Assembly (NCBI GenBank): GCA_913046155.1
Contig: CAJWRY010000002.1
Span: forward strand, 1-64,000
Reading direction: 5' to 3'
Source of the DNA: an uncultured Candidatus Nemicrothrix sp.
Lineage (GTDB): Bacteria; Actinomycetota; Acidimicrobiia; Acidimicrobiales; UBA8592
DNA: 64,000 bases
Positions 8,986 to 17,199 of the stretch are shown here, in pieces. Positions within the stretch are counted from its first letter, which is position 1; each line of letters begins with the position of its first letter. Both the position numbers and the translations under genes were made by a program. The notes beneath the pieces are model-generated. The model was not told where the DNA came from. It did not search any database and saw nothing but the letters and a program-made list of their open reading frames with translations.

Positions 8986-9765
8986 ATGCGAATCGCCACA
9001 TGGAATGTTAACTCCTTGAAAGCGAGAATGCCGAGAGTGGTTGACTGGGTTAATAGATTTAATCCATCCGTTCTATGCATACAAGAAACGAAGATGGCTT
9101 CTGACGCGTTCCCACATTCCGTCTTCAAAGAGATGGGTTATGAAAGCGTGCACAATGGCGAAGGTAGGTGGAATGGCGTTGCGATCCTAAGCAACGTTGG
9201 CTTAGATGACGTATATTACGGCTTTGATGATGGCAAGCCAGAGGATCCTGACGCCCGAATTATTTGGGCAACTTGTAACGGCGTTCGAGTTGCCAGTGCA
9301 TATATTCCCAATGGGCGAGAAGTAGGGCATGACCACTACCATTACAAACTTGATTGGTTATCGAGATTGAGATCTCACCTCGAACTAAATAATAACCCAA
9401 GTGAAAACCTCGCCATTCTTGGCGATTTTAACGTCGCTCCAGAAGATCAAGATGTCTGGGATATCAATTCGTTCAAAGGAGCGACTCACGTAAGTGAGCC
9501 TGAGAGGGATGCTTTCTTTCAAATATTAGATTGGGGGCTCATTGACTCCCTTCGCTATCAAAACCCTGAAGAGGCAGGGGTCTATACATTTTGGGATTAT
9601 CGTCAGGGTAGCTTCTACAAGAAAATGGGAATGAGAATTGACTTTATATTGCCGACAATTGCAATGAATCAAAATTTAGAAACTATCGTTGTGGATAGAA
9701 ACGCGCGAAAAGGTGAAAAGCCTTCGGACCATGCGCCTGTTGTCGCTGACTTTTCTCTGGGTTAA
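8986..9765 (+). CDS. xthA: Exodeoxyribonuclease III (AP endonuclease)
   Basis: Base-excision repair nuclease that cleaves abasic sites and removes 3' blocking groups. 259 aa from ATG 8986; an in-frame TTG at 8977 overlaps the previous stop and adds nothing conserved. All family motifs are present: WNVNSLKAR with Asn7, CIQETK with metal-binding Glu34, the GDFNVAPEDQDVWD block, RIDFIL, and the closing SDHAPV with the catalytic His. It ends four bases from the convergent end of the permease gene, leaving no room for a separate intrinsic terminator. Confidence 0.93.
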   Translation: MRIATWNVNSLKARMPRVVDWVNRFNPSVLCIQETKMASDAFPHSVFKEMGYESVHNGEGRWNGVAILSNVGLDDVYYGFDDGKPEDPDARIIWATCNGVRVASAYIPNGREVGHDHYHYKLDWLSRLRSHLELNNNPSENLAILGDFNVAPEDQDVWDINSFKGATHVSEPERDAFFQILDWGLIDSLRYQNPEEAGVYTFWDYRQGSFYKKMGMRIDFILPTIAMNQNLETIVVDRNARKGEKPSDHAPVVADFSLG

Positions 9766-9769
9766 TTCG

Positions 9770-11866
9770 TCAAACTGAATTAGCTAATTCATCAGACCCA
9801 GGAAGTTCGCCAATTGGCCCGATAATGGTCAGCTGATCGTCAGCATAGAGTTCCGTGTCAGGGTCAGCTCTGAGCACTCTTTCACCCCTCCGTATCGCTT
9901 CAATGTGGAGATCTTTATCCAAAGTTAGATCTTCTATTTTTTTGCCTATAAGAGAACGCATCGCTGTTTCAGGTAAGAGTGGATACTGGCCGATTTCTAA
10001 CCCAGGTAAAAGTCCATCTTTTACTTCCGCTTCGTGAGCAGCATCTAATGATACCGCAGACTTATTGTCATCTAAGTATCCTGCGAGCTCACCAGCTAAG
10101 CGAAGAGCACGGCCTGGTTTTTCTGTGGTTCCAGCAAGAAAAAATAAAGCATTCACGCGCTCATTTCGCCCTCCCCATTCGGCAGGTATTGTGATGCCAG
10201 CCTCACTTTTTACGATTACTAGATGATCATCCTCAGCGTCATCAAAGAACGCAACCGGTGTGGCTGTCGGGTGAGTTTGAGAAGGCTGTATCCAAAGCGA
10301 ACCTGTTTCTAGAAATTGTTCGTTGACCGTATCAGCATCAATTCCTATTCGATGACTTAAGACCTGTGAAGCGCGAGTCGCTGCTAGATCAATATCGCCA
10401 TCATTCGGAACATAGAGCACTGAAGCTCTCGCAATCAGACCAGCGTAATCATCCTCAGAGCGAAGCCCGTGGCTTTGCATAGCAGCAGAAATTTCTCGAT
10501 CAACACTAGTATCAGCTGCTCGACCTAACCGCTCGTAAATATGATGTATGGCGCCAGCTGTTTGCGTTGCTTTCTTCTTCCCTATGAAGTGATACCAAAT
10601 AAGCGTCACAAAAGTTGCAGCGCACACCAGAAGCAATGGGAAAGACCCAAGCTTTACAATTAGATATAAAGAGATACCGATACCAAGAATTTGAGTGAAA
10701 GGATAAAGAGGAGTTTTAAAGCCTGGGGCATATGAAGAGATCTTTGCAGACCTGAGCACGATTACAGCCAAATTTACAAGAGCTAATTTAACTAAAACGA
10801 AAGCGCTTGCAAGCTTGGCGATCGCTCCTGCTCCGAAGGCGATCACCACAAATGACATACCTGCCCCGGTTAGAATGATGCCCCAAATAGGTGTTCCAAA
10901 TCTGCTGAGCTCGAGAAATTTTGTACTCATGAGCCCATCGCGACTCATAGCCATGGGATAGCGTGCCGCTGCAAGAATTCCAGCATTAGCCGCCGAAGCG
11001 AAAGCAGCCAGTGCAGCTGCAATAACGAATCCTGCGCCGACTGCTGGCATGAAGTATTCGGCAGCAGTATGAAGGGGAGCTTGATCAACTATTAGATCAT
11101 CAGCAGGTACAACCGCAACTGCTACTAATACACCGACTGTATAAACTACAGTGCTCACAAATAAAGAAACGATTACTCCAAGAGGAATATTTTTTGAAGG
11201 GTCTTCAACCTCTTCTGCGATGCTGGCAACCTTTGTTAAACCTCCGTAGCTAACAAAAACAAGGCCGATAGCTGCAACAAATCCGCCCGACCCGCTTGTA
11301 AAGAAGGGGTCAAAATCACCCAGCCCACTATTAGTATCTGGGAGTCCAGCGATCATGTACCAACCCATAATGCCGAGTAGAAAAGCCACCATTCCCATCT
11401 GAAGGGAAGCACTAGTCTTTGAACCAACAATATTTAAGATAGTAAAGAAAGCTATCAAGCAGATCGCAGTGGGTTTTGCTGGCAAGTCAACGATTAAATT
11501 TAGATAAGCGCTCATCCCTACTAAAGCGAAAGCGTCCTTCATGACAAGAGACACCCATGTGGAGACTCCACTAAGGGTTCCTCCGGCAGGACCAAGTGCT
11601 CTTGCGAGAAAATAGTAGAGCCCGCCGGCTCGCGGCATCGCCGTAGACAACTCTGATACACTAAGCATTGCGGGTAAGGCTAGAAGGCCCGCGACTAAGT
11701 AGGCAAGAACAGCAGAAGGGCCAGCTTTATCAACCGCAAAGCTGGGAAGAAAGAACAAGCCTGCGCTAATTGTGCCACCAGTGCTTAGAACAAAGACGTG
11801 CCGAAGGCCTAAAGACCTTTGAAGATCTGAAGAAGAGTCCTTACCGGCCATGCGAAATCTTAGCAA
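9770..11866 (-). CDS. APC-family amino acid permease with C-terminal EIIA-like and RCK_C-like domains
   Basis: Amino acid/polyamine/cation-type secondary transporter with about 12 membrane helices (residues 20-430); the helix-1 motif STGGTISAGLFFLPS and the following GPSAVLAYL are typical of APC permeases. It continues into a 270-residue cytoplasmic tail. Residues about 480-605 resemble a PTS EIIA type-2 fold (ending FFLAGTTEKPGRALRLAGEL), but the position of the phospho-His appears to be Asp (VAFFDD instead of AIPH). Residues about 620-690 resemble RCK_C/TrkA-C (IGKKIEDL, then ADDQLTIIGP), a ligand-binding regulatory domain. Substrate unknown. The ATG at 11851 (MAGKDSS) is an equally plausible start. 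It shares the strand and a 23-base gap with uvrD2 upstream. Confidence 0.82.
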   Translation of the reverse strand: MLRFRMAGKDSSSDLQRSLGLRHVFVLSTGGTISAGLFFLPSFAVDKAGPSAVLAYLVAGLLALPAMLSVSELSTAMPRAGGLYYFLARALGPAGGTLSGVSTWVSLVMKDAFALVGMSAYLNLIVDLPAKPTAICLIAFFTILNIVGSKTSASLQMGMVAFLLGIMGWYMIAGLPDTNSGLGDFDPFFTSGSGGFVAAIGLVFVSYGGLTKVASIAEEVEDPSKNIPLGVIVSLFVSTVVYTVGVLVAVAVVPADDLIVDQAPLHTAAEYFMPAVGAGFVIAAALAAFASAANAGILAAARYPMAMSRDGLMSTKFLELSRFGTPIWGIILTGAGMSFVVIAFGAGAIAKLASAFVLVKLALVNLAVIVLRSAKISSYAPGFKTPLYPFTQILGIGISLYLIVKLGSFPLLLVCAATFVTLIWYHFIGKKKATQTAGAIHHIYERLGRAADTSVDREISAAMQSHGLRSEDDYAGLIARASVLYVPNDGDIDLAATRASQVLSHRIGIDADTVNEQFLETGSLWIQPSQTHPTATPVAFFDDAEDDHLVIVKSEAGITIPAEWGGRNERVNALFFLAGTTEKPGRALRLAGELAGYLDDNKSAVSLDAAHEAEVKDGLLPGLEIGQYPLLPETAMRSLIGKKIEDLTLDKDLHIEAIRRGERVLRADPDTELYADDQLTIIGPIGELPGSDELANSV

Positions 11867-11889
11867 TTTAAGTGAGTTAACTGGGAATA

Positions 11890-13617
11890 TTAGGAAAAGA
11901 TTTCAATTATCTGTTCACCAAAGCGATCAATAACTACCGAACTGACCTGAGGTATCTTGTCTAAATCTTGTATGGATTTTGGTTTTATGGAGACAAGTGC
12001 CGCAATGGCATCATCTGAGAGCACAATCTCTGGTTTAGAGTCATTAGCTTTCGCAATGTTTCTCCGCATTGAATCCAATTTATCTGCACAACTTTTCTCC
12101 CTATCAGTTGTGTTACGTTGGTGATCCGTTATATTTCGAGAACTAAGGAAGGCCCGTATTCTCTGAGATAAGACCTTCGTATCACTGACGAATTTGAATG
12201 GAGTCGGGTCTAAGAGATTAGATAGTTCCTTGATATATGTTGAAGGTTTTCTGCTTCTTTTGCTTCCTAGGGAACGATTTCTAGCCCATGAAATATGAAG
12301 CTCTTCCTCAGCCCTCGTTAACCCAACAAAGAATAGGCGACGCTCTTCTCCTAAGGCTAACTCAGTATTGGCATGGGCAATAGGATGAAACCCTTCCTCA
12401 ACACCGCAGAGATGAACTATCTTCCACTCCAATCCCTTTGCTGCGTGAAGAGTAAGAATTTCGACCTCGTCGCCCCTACCTGCTCCAGCTCCGGATTCGC
12501 TATCAGATGCCACTCTAAATTTAATATCCTGATCTTTGAAAACCTCAGCAATTGGTGGTATCTGAGCATGGGTTCTGACCAATACTGCTTGGTCTCCAAG
12601 CGTGATATTGCCAATTGCGAGTTCTTTGACGAGACTGGCGACGCTACGAGCTTCTTCGTATTCATTGAGCTCTGCTCTGATAGTCGGTAATCGACCACTT
12701 TGCATTTTGGGGTTAAGACTCTCCATCGTCGGAAGAATAGAAGATGATAAGGCTAGTATTTCTGGGCTCGAACGGAAATTATCTTTCAATGTAATCGTTT
12801 GTGAATCAGGGAAATACTTCTCAAAATTATTTAGAAACCTAGAGTCAGCTCCATTCCACGAATAAATTGCTTGGCAAGGATCTCCTACAACTGTTAACGA
12901 GCTTGTGGGTCCTAACCAAGCTTGGAGTAGCGCAAATTGTAAAGGATTGACATCTTGAAATTCATCAACAAATAAATCTCTGAATTTCCAATGACGAGCC
13001 TCTGCATAATTTGGATCTTCGGCCAAGAACTCTATTGCAAGCTGAATTATGTCATCAAAATCAATGAAATTCTCTTTTCTTTTTAGCTCTGAGTACTTTC
13101 GAAAATACTCAGCCACCGAAGCGAAAGGGATAATATCTAACCGTCCGGCATTCCCAGCTTCCGAAATATAATCATCAGCTGAAATTCTTCTCGCAGTAGC
13201 CCAGCTAATTTCAGACAGAATAAAATTATGCTCCGTGTTATTGAAACTTTTCGGCAAGATACGCGAAAGGTAACGGCCTCGATTGCTAATTAAATCGGGT
13301 TCGTCTCTAATACCAAGATCCTTCCAGCGAGCTTTGACTTGCCTATAAGCGATTGAGTGAAACGTCCCAGTCTCCACTAATGAAGCTTCGCCCATCTGTC
13401 CCATTCTGCGTTTAATTTCATTGGCTGCTTTATTCGTAAAAGCGAGACAAAGTGAATGCTCAGGTTCTATTCGAATAGCATTTATTTGGTAAGCGATCCG
13501 GTGAGTCAGAACTCGAGTTTTCCCGGTGCCAGCTCCGGCAAGTATTCGCAAATGACGTGTATCAGAGCGAACAGCATCAAATTGGCTCTCAGTCATGTTT
13601 TTATCAAGAAACTCCAC
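11890..13617 (-). CDS. uvrD2: Superfamily I DNA helicase, UvrD2-like with C-terminal HRDC-like domain
   Basis: 3'-5' DNA helicase/translocase of the UvrD/Rep family. 575 aa, shorter than most UvrD proteins (about 700). Walker A GAGTGKTRVLT (28-38), Walker B FVDEFQDVNP, the QAIYSWNGAD motif III, LKDNFRSS motif IV, LTLHAAKGLEWK motif V and VGLTRAEEELHISW motif VI are all present, so it should be active. After about residue 490 comes a short HRDC-like module (LSDDAIAALVSIKPKS, then IPQVSSVVIDRFGEQIIEI), which is the mark of the actinobacterial UvrD2 group. The reduced length suggests compact 1B/2B insertions. Divergent from the PH-domain gene. Confidence 0.88.
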   Translation of the reverse strand: MEFLDKNMTESQFDAVRSDTRHLRILAGAGTGKTRVLTHRIAYQINAIRIEPEHSLCLAFTNKAANEIKRRMGQMGEASLVETGTFHSIAYRQVKARWKDLGIRDEPDLISNRGRYLSRILPKSFNNTEHNFILSEISWATARRISADDYISEAGNAGRLDIIPFASVAEYFRKYSELKRKENFIDFDDIIQLAIEFLAEDPNYAEARHWKFRDLFVDEFQDVNPLQFALLQAWLGPTSSLTVVGDPCQAIYSWNGADSRFLNNFEKYFPDSQTITLKDNFRSSPEILALSSSILPTMESLNPKMQSGRLPTIRAELNEYEEARSVASLVKELAIGNITLGDQAVLVRTHAQIPPIAEVFKDQDIKFRVASDSESGAGAGRGDEVEILTLHAAKGLEWKIVHLCGVEEGFHPIAHANTELALGEERRLFFVGLTRAEEELHISWARNRSLGSKRSRKPSTYIKELSNLLDPTPFKFVSDTKVLSQRIRAFLSSRNITDHQRNTTDREKSCADKLDSMRRNIAKANDSKPEIVLSDDAIAALVSIKPKSIQDLDKIPQVSSVVIDRFGEQIIEIFS

Positions 13618-13698
13618 GAAATGAGACTATCGTGTATATCCACCAAGTATCTAGTGAAGAAGTTATTGAAAGAAAATAAAGTACTAAAGTGATACAGG

Positions 13699-14148
13699 AT
13701 GGGTTATAAAGCACTAGCGCTAAATGACAATGAAGAAGTGATGATTGAACTTCGCAAGCACGTCCTTGCGCTAGCCAGATCGCTTATTGGATTTTTAGCA
13801 CTATCTGGGCTTGTAATCTTTCTCTATTCAGTTACGGGTCAGTGGTGGCTTTTGCTCGTATGGTTTTGGTTTGCTCTAATTTTCTTCGCTAGGTATATAA
13901 ATTACAGGCAGGAAAGGTTTCTTATTACTACTCAGCGTGTTGTTTTTCGCCATGGGACCTTTGAAATAAGCACCTATGAAATTCCATTGACAAACGTCAC
14001 GGCAGTTATCTCACGTCAAGGTATTATAGGGCGACTCGCTGGGTATGGAACTTTGAGTATTGAGCACTCCGATAACAAGATGTCAGTCTATGAAATGCTT
14101 CCAAAGCCAGAGCTAATCAAAAGAGAACTATCTCAGCTCATGCAATAA
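13699..14148 (+). CDS. PH-domain (bPH2/YdbS-like) membrane protein
   Basis: 149 aa. Two closely spaced hydrophobic helices (about residues 20-45 and 48-65, the latter with WWLLLVWFWFALIFF) anchor it, and a cytoplasmic bacterial pleckstrin-homology-like domain follows: INYRQERFLITTQRVVFRHG, then IPLTNVTAVISRQGIIGRL and YGTLSIEHSD. This helix-pair plus bPH2 layout is common in actinobacteria and of unknown function, possibly a membrane-stress or lipid sensor. Starts at ATG 13699 with a weak ribosome-binding site. Divergent from uvrD2 and followed 84 bases later by the CoA-transferase. Confidence 0.78.
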   Translation: MGYKALALNDNEEVMIELRKHVLALARSLIGFLALSGLVIFLYSVTGQWWLLLVWFWFALIFFARYINYRQERFLITTQRVVFRHGTFEISTYEIPLTNVTAVISRQGIIGRLAGYGTLSIEHSDNKMSVYEMLPKPELIKRELSQLMQ

Positions 14149-14232
14149 GCTTTAATAAAAGTTAGCGGAAAGATCAGTTTGAAATAAGAATGACTTCAGT
14201 AAAGAATGTAAAAGAACTAATAGGAGGTTCTG

Positions 14233-15372
14233 GTGGGTCCACTATCAGGTAAACGTATCGTTGAGATAGCAGGGATAGGCCCAGGCCCATTTTGTGCCAT
14301 GCTATTGGCCGACCTAGGAGCGGAAATAGTCAGAGTTGACCGAGCATCAGCTGTCCCTGATATTATGCCCGATTCCCCTAACCTAGATCTTCTCAATAGA
14401 GGACGAAGATCTGTAGGCGTGAATCTCAAGACACCCGAGGGTATTGAGACTGTTCTCAAGTTAGTTCAGGAATCCGATGCGCTTATTGAAGGTTTTCGAC
14501 CCGGAGTAGCAGAGCGGCTAGGCATAGGCCCTGAAGAATGTTTAGCCAGAAACCCCAAATTGATATATGGAAGGATGACCGGTTGGGGACAGGAAGGAAC
14601 GTACTCTTCAATGGCAGGGCATGATATAAACTACATTGCGCTATCTGGAGTGCTGGGCATGATAGGCCGTGAGGGTGGAAAGCCCATCCCCCCAGTAAAC
14701 CTTGTAGGAGATTTTGGAGGAGGGGGAATGCTTCTTGCTCTTGGAATATGTGCCGCGTTAGTTGAAACAGCTAAGAGTGAAAAGGGTCAAATAATTGACG
14801 CAGCAATGACGGATGGTTCTGCACTTCTTTCTACGATGATGCACTCATTCAAAGCAATGGGGATGTGGGGAGATCGCGGAACAAACCTTCTTGACACAGG
14901 GGCACCTTTCTATGATGTTTTCGAGTGCGCTGACGGTGAATTCATATCATTAGGTTCAATTGAGCCCCAGTTCTACTCTGAACTTCTTCGGATAACAGAA
15001 ATTGACCAAAGCGAGAATCCCAAACAGATGGACAGAGCGGGATGGGCAGAAATGAAATCAAAGATAGGTGACGCAATCAAAGGGAAAACGAGATCGGAAT
15101 GGGAAGAATTGATGGAAGGAACAGATGTTTGCTTTGCGCCTGTTCTCTCAATGGATGAGGCTTATGAGCACCCTCATAACAAACAGAGGAACACATTCAT
15201 TGAAATTGCAGGGGTGATGCAGCCTGCGCCGGCACCCCGTTTTAGTAGAACGCCTGCGTCAGTGTCATCTCCTCCACCTCACGCAGGTCAACATACAGAG
15301 GAAGTTCTGGCAGGTTTAGGCCTGACAAAAGATGAAATATTGATGCTCAGAGAACAAAATATAATCAAATAA
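14233..15372 (+). CDS. CaiB/BaiF family CoA-transferase, alpha-methylacyl-CoA racemase-like
   Basis: Enzyme of the class III CoA-transferase fold; this member looks like alpha-methylacyl-CoA racemase (Mcr), which interconverts 2R/2S methyl-branched acyl-CoAs for beta-oxidation. 379 aa. GTG start at 14233 is set by an AGGAGG five bases upstream. The N-terminus PLSGKRIVEIAGIGPGPFC is the family signature. His130 and Asp160 (30 residues apart, as with His126/Asp156 of the mycobacterial racemase) and Glu244 in GSIEPQFY match the racemase catalytic set rather than a CoA-transferase, which uses a single Asp near 169. Substrate not determinable. It may work with the enoyl-CoA hydratase at 41.9 kb. 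Confidence 0.85.
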   Translation: MGPLSGKRIVEIAGIGPGPFCAMLLADLGAEIVRVDRASAVPDIMPDSPNLDLLNRGRRSVGVNLKTPEGIETVLKLVQESDALIEGFRPGVAERLGIGPEECLARNPKLIYGRMTGWGQEGTYSSMAGHDINYIALSGVLGMIGREGGKPIPPVNLVGDFGGGGMLLALGICAALVETAKSEKGQIIDAAMTDGSALLSTMMHSFKAMGMWGDRGTNLLDTGAPFYDVFECADGEFISLGSIEPQFYSELLRITEIDQSENPKQMDRAGWAEMKSKIGDAIKGKTRSEWEELMEGTDVCFAPVLSMDEAYEHPHNKQRNTFIEIAGVMQPAPAPRFSRTPASVSSPPPHAGQHTEEVLAGLGLTKDEILMLREQNIIK

Positions 15373-15440
15373 TTTGGTCAGCTTAATTCTTTAATCACCT
15401 GAACTCCCCATAAGCCTCATGGAGCTGTCATCATTAAGAT

Positions 15441-15761
15441 ATGACAGTCATAAAAATAAATGCAATTACAGTTCCTGAAGGTATAGGTAGCGAAGTAGCA
15501 AGTAGATTTGCCGCCAGGGCAGGTGCAGTTGATGGCACCGAAGGATTTGAAGGTTTCGAGCTATGGGAACCTGAAGACGGAAGAAACCAGTGGTTGGTAG
15601 TTACGAGATGGCTTGATGATGCATCCTTTGAAAAGTGGCGATCGTCAGGACAAGCAGCTCATGCTCATAAGCCCAAAGAAGGAGTCACAGAAAAGCCTTT
15701 AAACCTATCAGCAGAGTTATGGCACTATTCAGTCTCTGTTGCTTCTCAAGAAAGCGATTGA
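15441..15761 (+). CDS. MhuD-like heme-degrading monooxygenase (ABM/IsdG fold)
   Basis: Small dimeric ferredoxin-like-fold oxygenase; mycobacterial MhuD opens heme to mycobilin and releases iron. 106 aa, the expected size. The start MTVIKINAITVPEG closely resembles MhuD, and the MhuD heme-pocket residues appear conserved: Asn7, Trp66 and a His in QAAHAH (His74, one residue offset from MhuD His75). VVTRWLDDASFEKW is the standard family core. The ATG at 15441 has no clear Shine-Dalgarno and may be leaderless. The next gene overlaps or abuts its 3' end. A non-heme antibiotic-biosynthesis monooxygenase is the alternative, but Asn7/Trp66/His favour heme. Confidence 0.75.
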   Translation: MTVIKINAITVPEGIGSEVASRFAARAGAVDGTEGFEGFELWEPEDGRNQWLVVTRWLDDASFEKWRSSGQAAHAHKPKEGVTEKPLNLSAELWHYSVSVASQESD

Positions 15762-15768
15762 GAAACTA

Positions 15769-16134
15769 GTGGGCTTGAGGGATCTGCATACTACAGTCGC
15801 TTTTTTGCTTATCTTTATGAATGCAATAGCAGGAGTTTGGGGAATCCTCCTTGACAGGGAAAGTATTAAATCAACACGATTTTTCTGGATAGCTATAGTG
15901 GCTGCTCAAATTATTGTCTTTGCGCAAGCAATTGTAGGAGTCGCACTACAGTCAAAAGAAGATATAGAACCAGATGATTTCCATTATCTATATGGATTTT
16001 CGATGATCATTGCTATCGCTATTCTATATGGCTACCGAAATACCATCGGAAACAAAAAATTCTTACTCTACGGATTAGGGAGTTTATTCATAATGGGGCT
16101 GGGGATCAGGGCTATGTTTCTAGGAACAACATAG
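15769..16134 (+). CDS. Small multi-pass membrane protein, unknown function
   Basis: About 121 aa with four predicted membrane helices (roughly residues 8-28, 38-60, 75-92 and 98-115 from the GTG at 15769). I do not recognise the family. An in-frame TTG at 15739 would start inside the preceding MhuD-like gene and add ten residues; the GTG with GAGAAA upstream is preferred but not certain. The His in the GLRDLHTTVAFLL segment and the conserved-looking EPDDFHYLYGFSMII segment hint at a heme- or quinone-binding four-helix bundle, which would fit the heme-related neighbour, but this is speculation. Confidence 0.55.
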   Translation: MGLRDLHTTVAFLLIFMNAIAGVWGILLDRESIKSTRFFWIAIVAAQIIVFAQAIVGVALQSKEDIEPDDFHYLYGFSMIIAIAILYGYRNTIGNKKFLLYGLGSLFIMGLGIRAMFLGTT

Positions 16135-16182
16135 AAATGTAAGATAGAGAATAATTATGAACAGTTGTTTTGGAGAGTTAGA

Positions 16183-17199
16183 TTGAGCAACTATGTCTTG
16201 GTGACTGGAGGCGCAGGGTATATCGGAAGTCATTCCGTACTGGCACTAATGGAAGCGGGTTATGACCCAATAGTGCTTGATGATTTTTCCAACTCATCGA
16301 AAGAGTCCATTAGCGGTATCAAAAAGATATATGGGGCCGGCCCTGTCGTCATTGAAGGTGATACTGGTAATTCATCGCTGCTAATGGATATTTTCTCAAG
16401 TTATGACGTAAATTCGGTGCTTCACTTTTCCGGACTTAAGTCGGTTGAAGAGTCAATGGCCGATCCGCTGAGATATTATTCTGAAAATGTTGGATCCTCT
16501 CTGTCTCTTCTGCGGACAATGCAAGAAGCCAACATTCAGACAATTATCTTCTCTTCGTCAGCAACTGTCTATGACCCTGAAAGCCAAGTACCTTACACAG
16601 AAAATTCACCTACTAATCCTATAAACCCCTACGGACATACCAAATTGTGTGTTGAGCAGATTCTTCATGGGCTTGCAAGTTCCAATCCAGAGTGGAAGGT
16701 AGGCATACTGCGCTATTTTAACCCTGTCGGAGCTCATCCATCTGGCCATATCGGAGAGGACCCAAAGCAAAAGCCCAATAATCTGATGCCATTAGTTATG
16801 CAAACTGCCGTAGGTCGGATGGAAAAACTCCTAATATATGGAGATGACTATGACACTCCAGATGGCACGTGCATCCGGGATTATATCCATGTCTTGGATT
16901 TGGCTAGAGGGCATCTATCAGCTTTAACGTATCTAGAAAGACATCAAGGGCTTCATATATGGAACTTAGGTACGGGGAAGGGAACTTCTGTCCAAGAGCT
17001 CATAGACAAGGCTAGAGAAGTTACTGGAGCTGTCATAAACACAGAAATTACGTTCAGGCGTCTTGGCGATAGTCCTGAAGCGGTCGCTGATCCAAAGAAA
17101 GCAAAAAGCGAGCTGTCTTGGCATCCAGAATACTCAATTGGGAATATGTGCGCTGATCACTGGAATTGGCAACGTCAAAATCCAGATGGGTATCAATAG
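16183..17199 (+). CDS. galE: UDP-glucose 4-epimerase
   Basis: NAD-dependent extended short-chain dehydrogenase that interconverts UDP-glucose and UDP-galactose for envelope polysaccharides. The TTG at 16183 is chosen because GGAGAG lies six bases upstream and the resulting 338 aa is the classic GalE length; a TTG at 16165 would add six residues. Visible: Rossmann motif TGGAGYIGS (8-16), catalytic Ser in FSSSATVYDP (124-126), and Tyr150/Lys154 in PYGHTK. The C-terminal sugar-binding region includes CIRDYIHVLDLARGH and WNLGTGKGTSVQE. Its last seven bases overlap the convergent FAD-oxidase gene. Confidence 0.92.
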   Translation: MSNYVLVTGGAGYIGSHSVLALMEAGYDPIVLDDFSNSSKESISGIKKIYGAGPVVIEGDTGNSSLLMDIFSSYDVNSVLHFSGLKSVEESMADPLRYYSENVGSSLSLLRTMQEANIQTIIFSSSATVYDPESQVPYTENSPTNPINPYGHTKLCVEQILHGLASSNPEWKVGILRYFNPVGAHPSGHIGEDPKQKPNNLMPLVMQTAVGRMEKLLIYGDDYDTPDGTCIRDYIHVLDLARGHLSALTYLERHQGLHIWNLGTGKGTSVQELIDKAREVTGAVINTEITFRRLGDSPEAVADPKKAKSELSWHPEYSIGNMCADHWNWQRQNPDGYQ

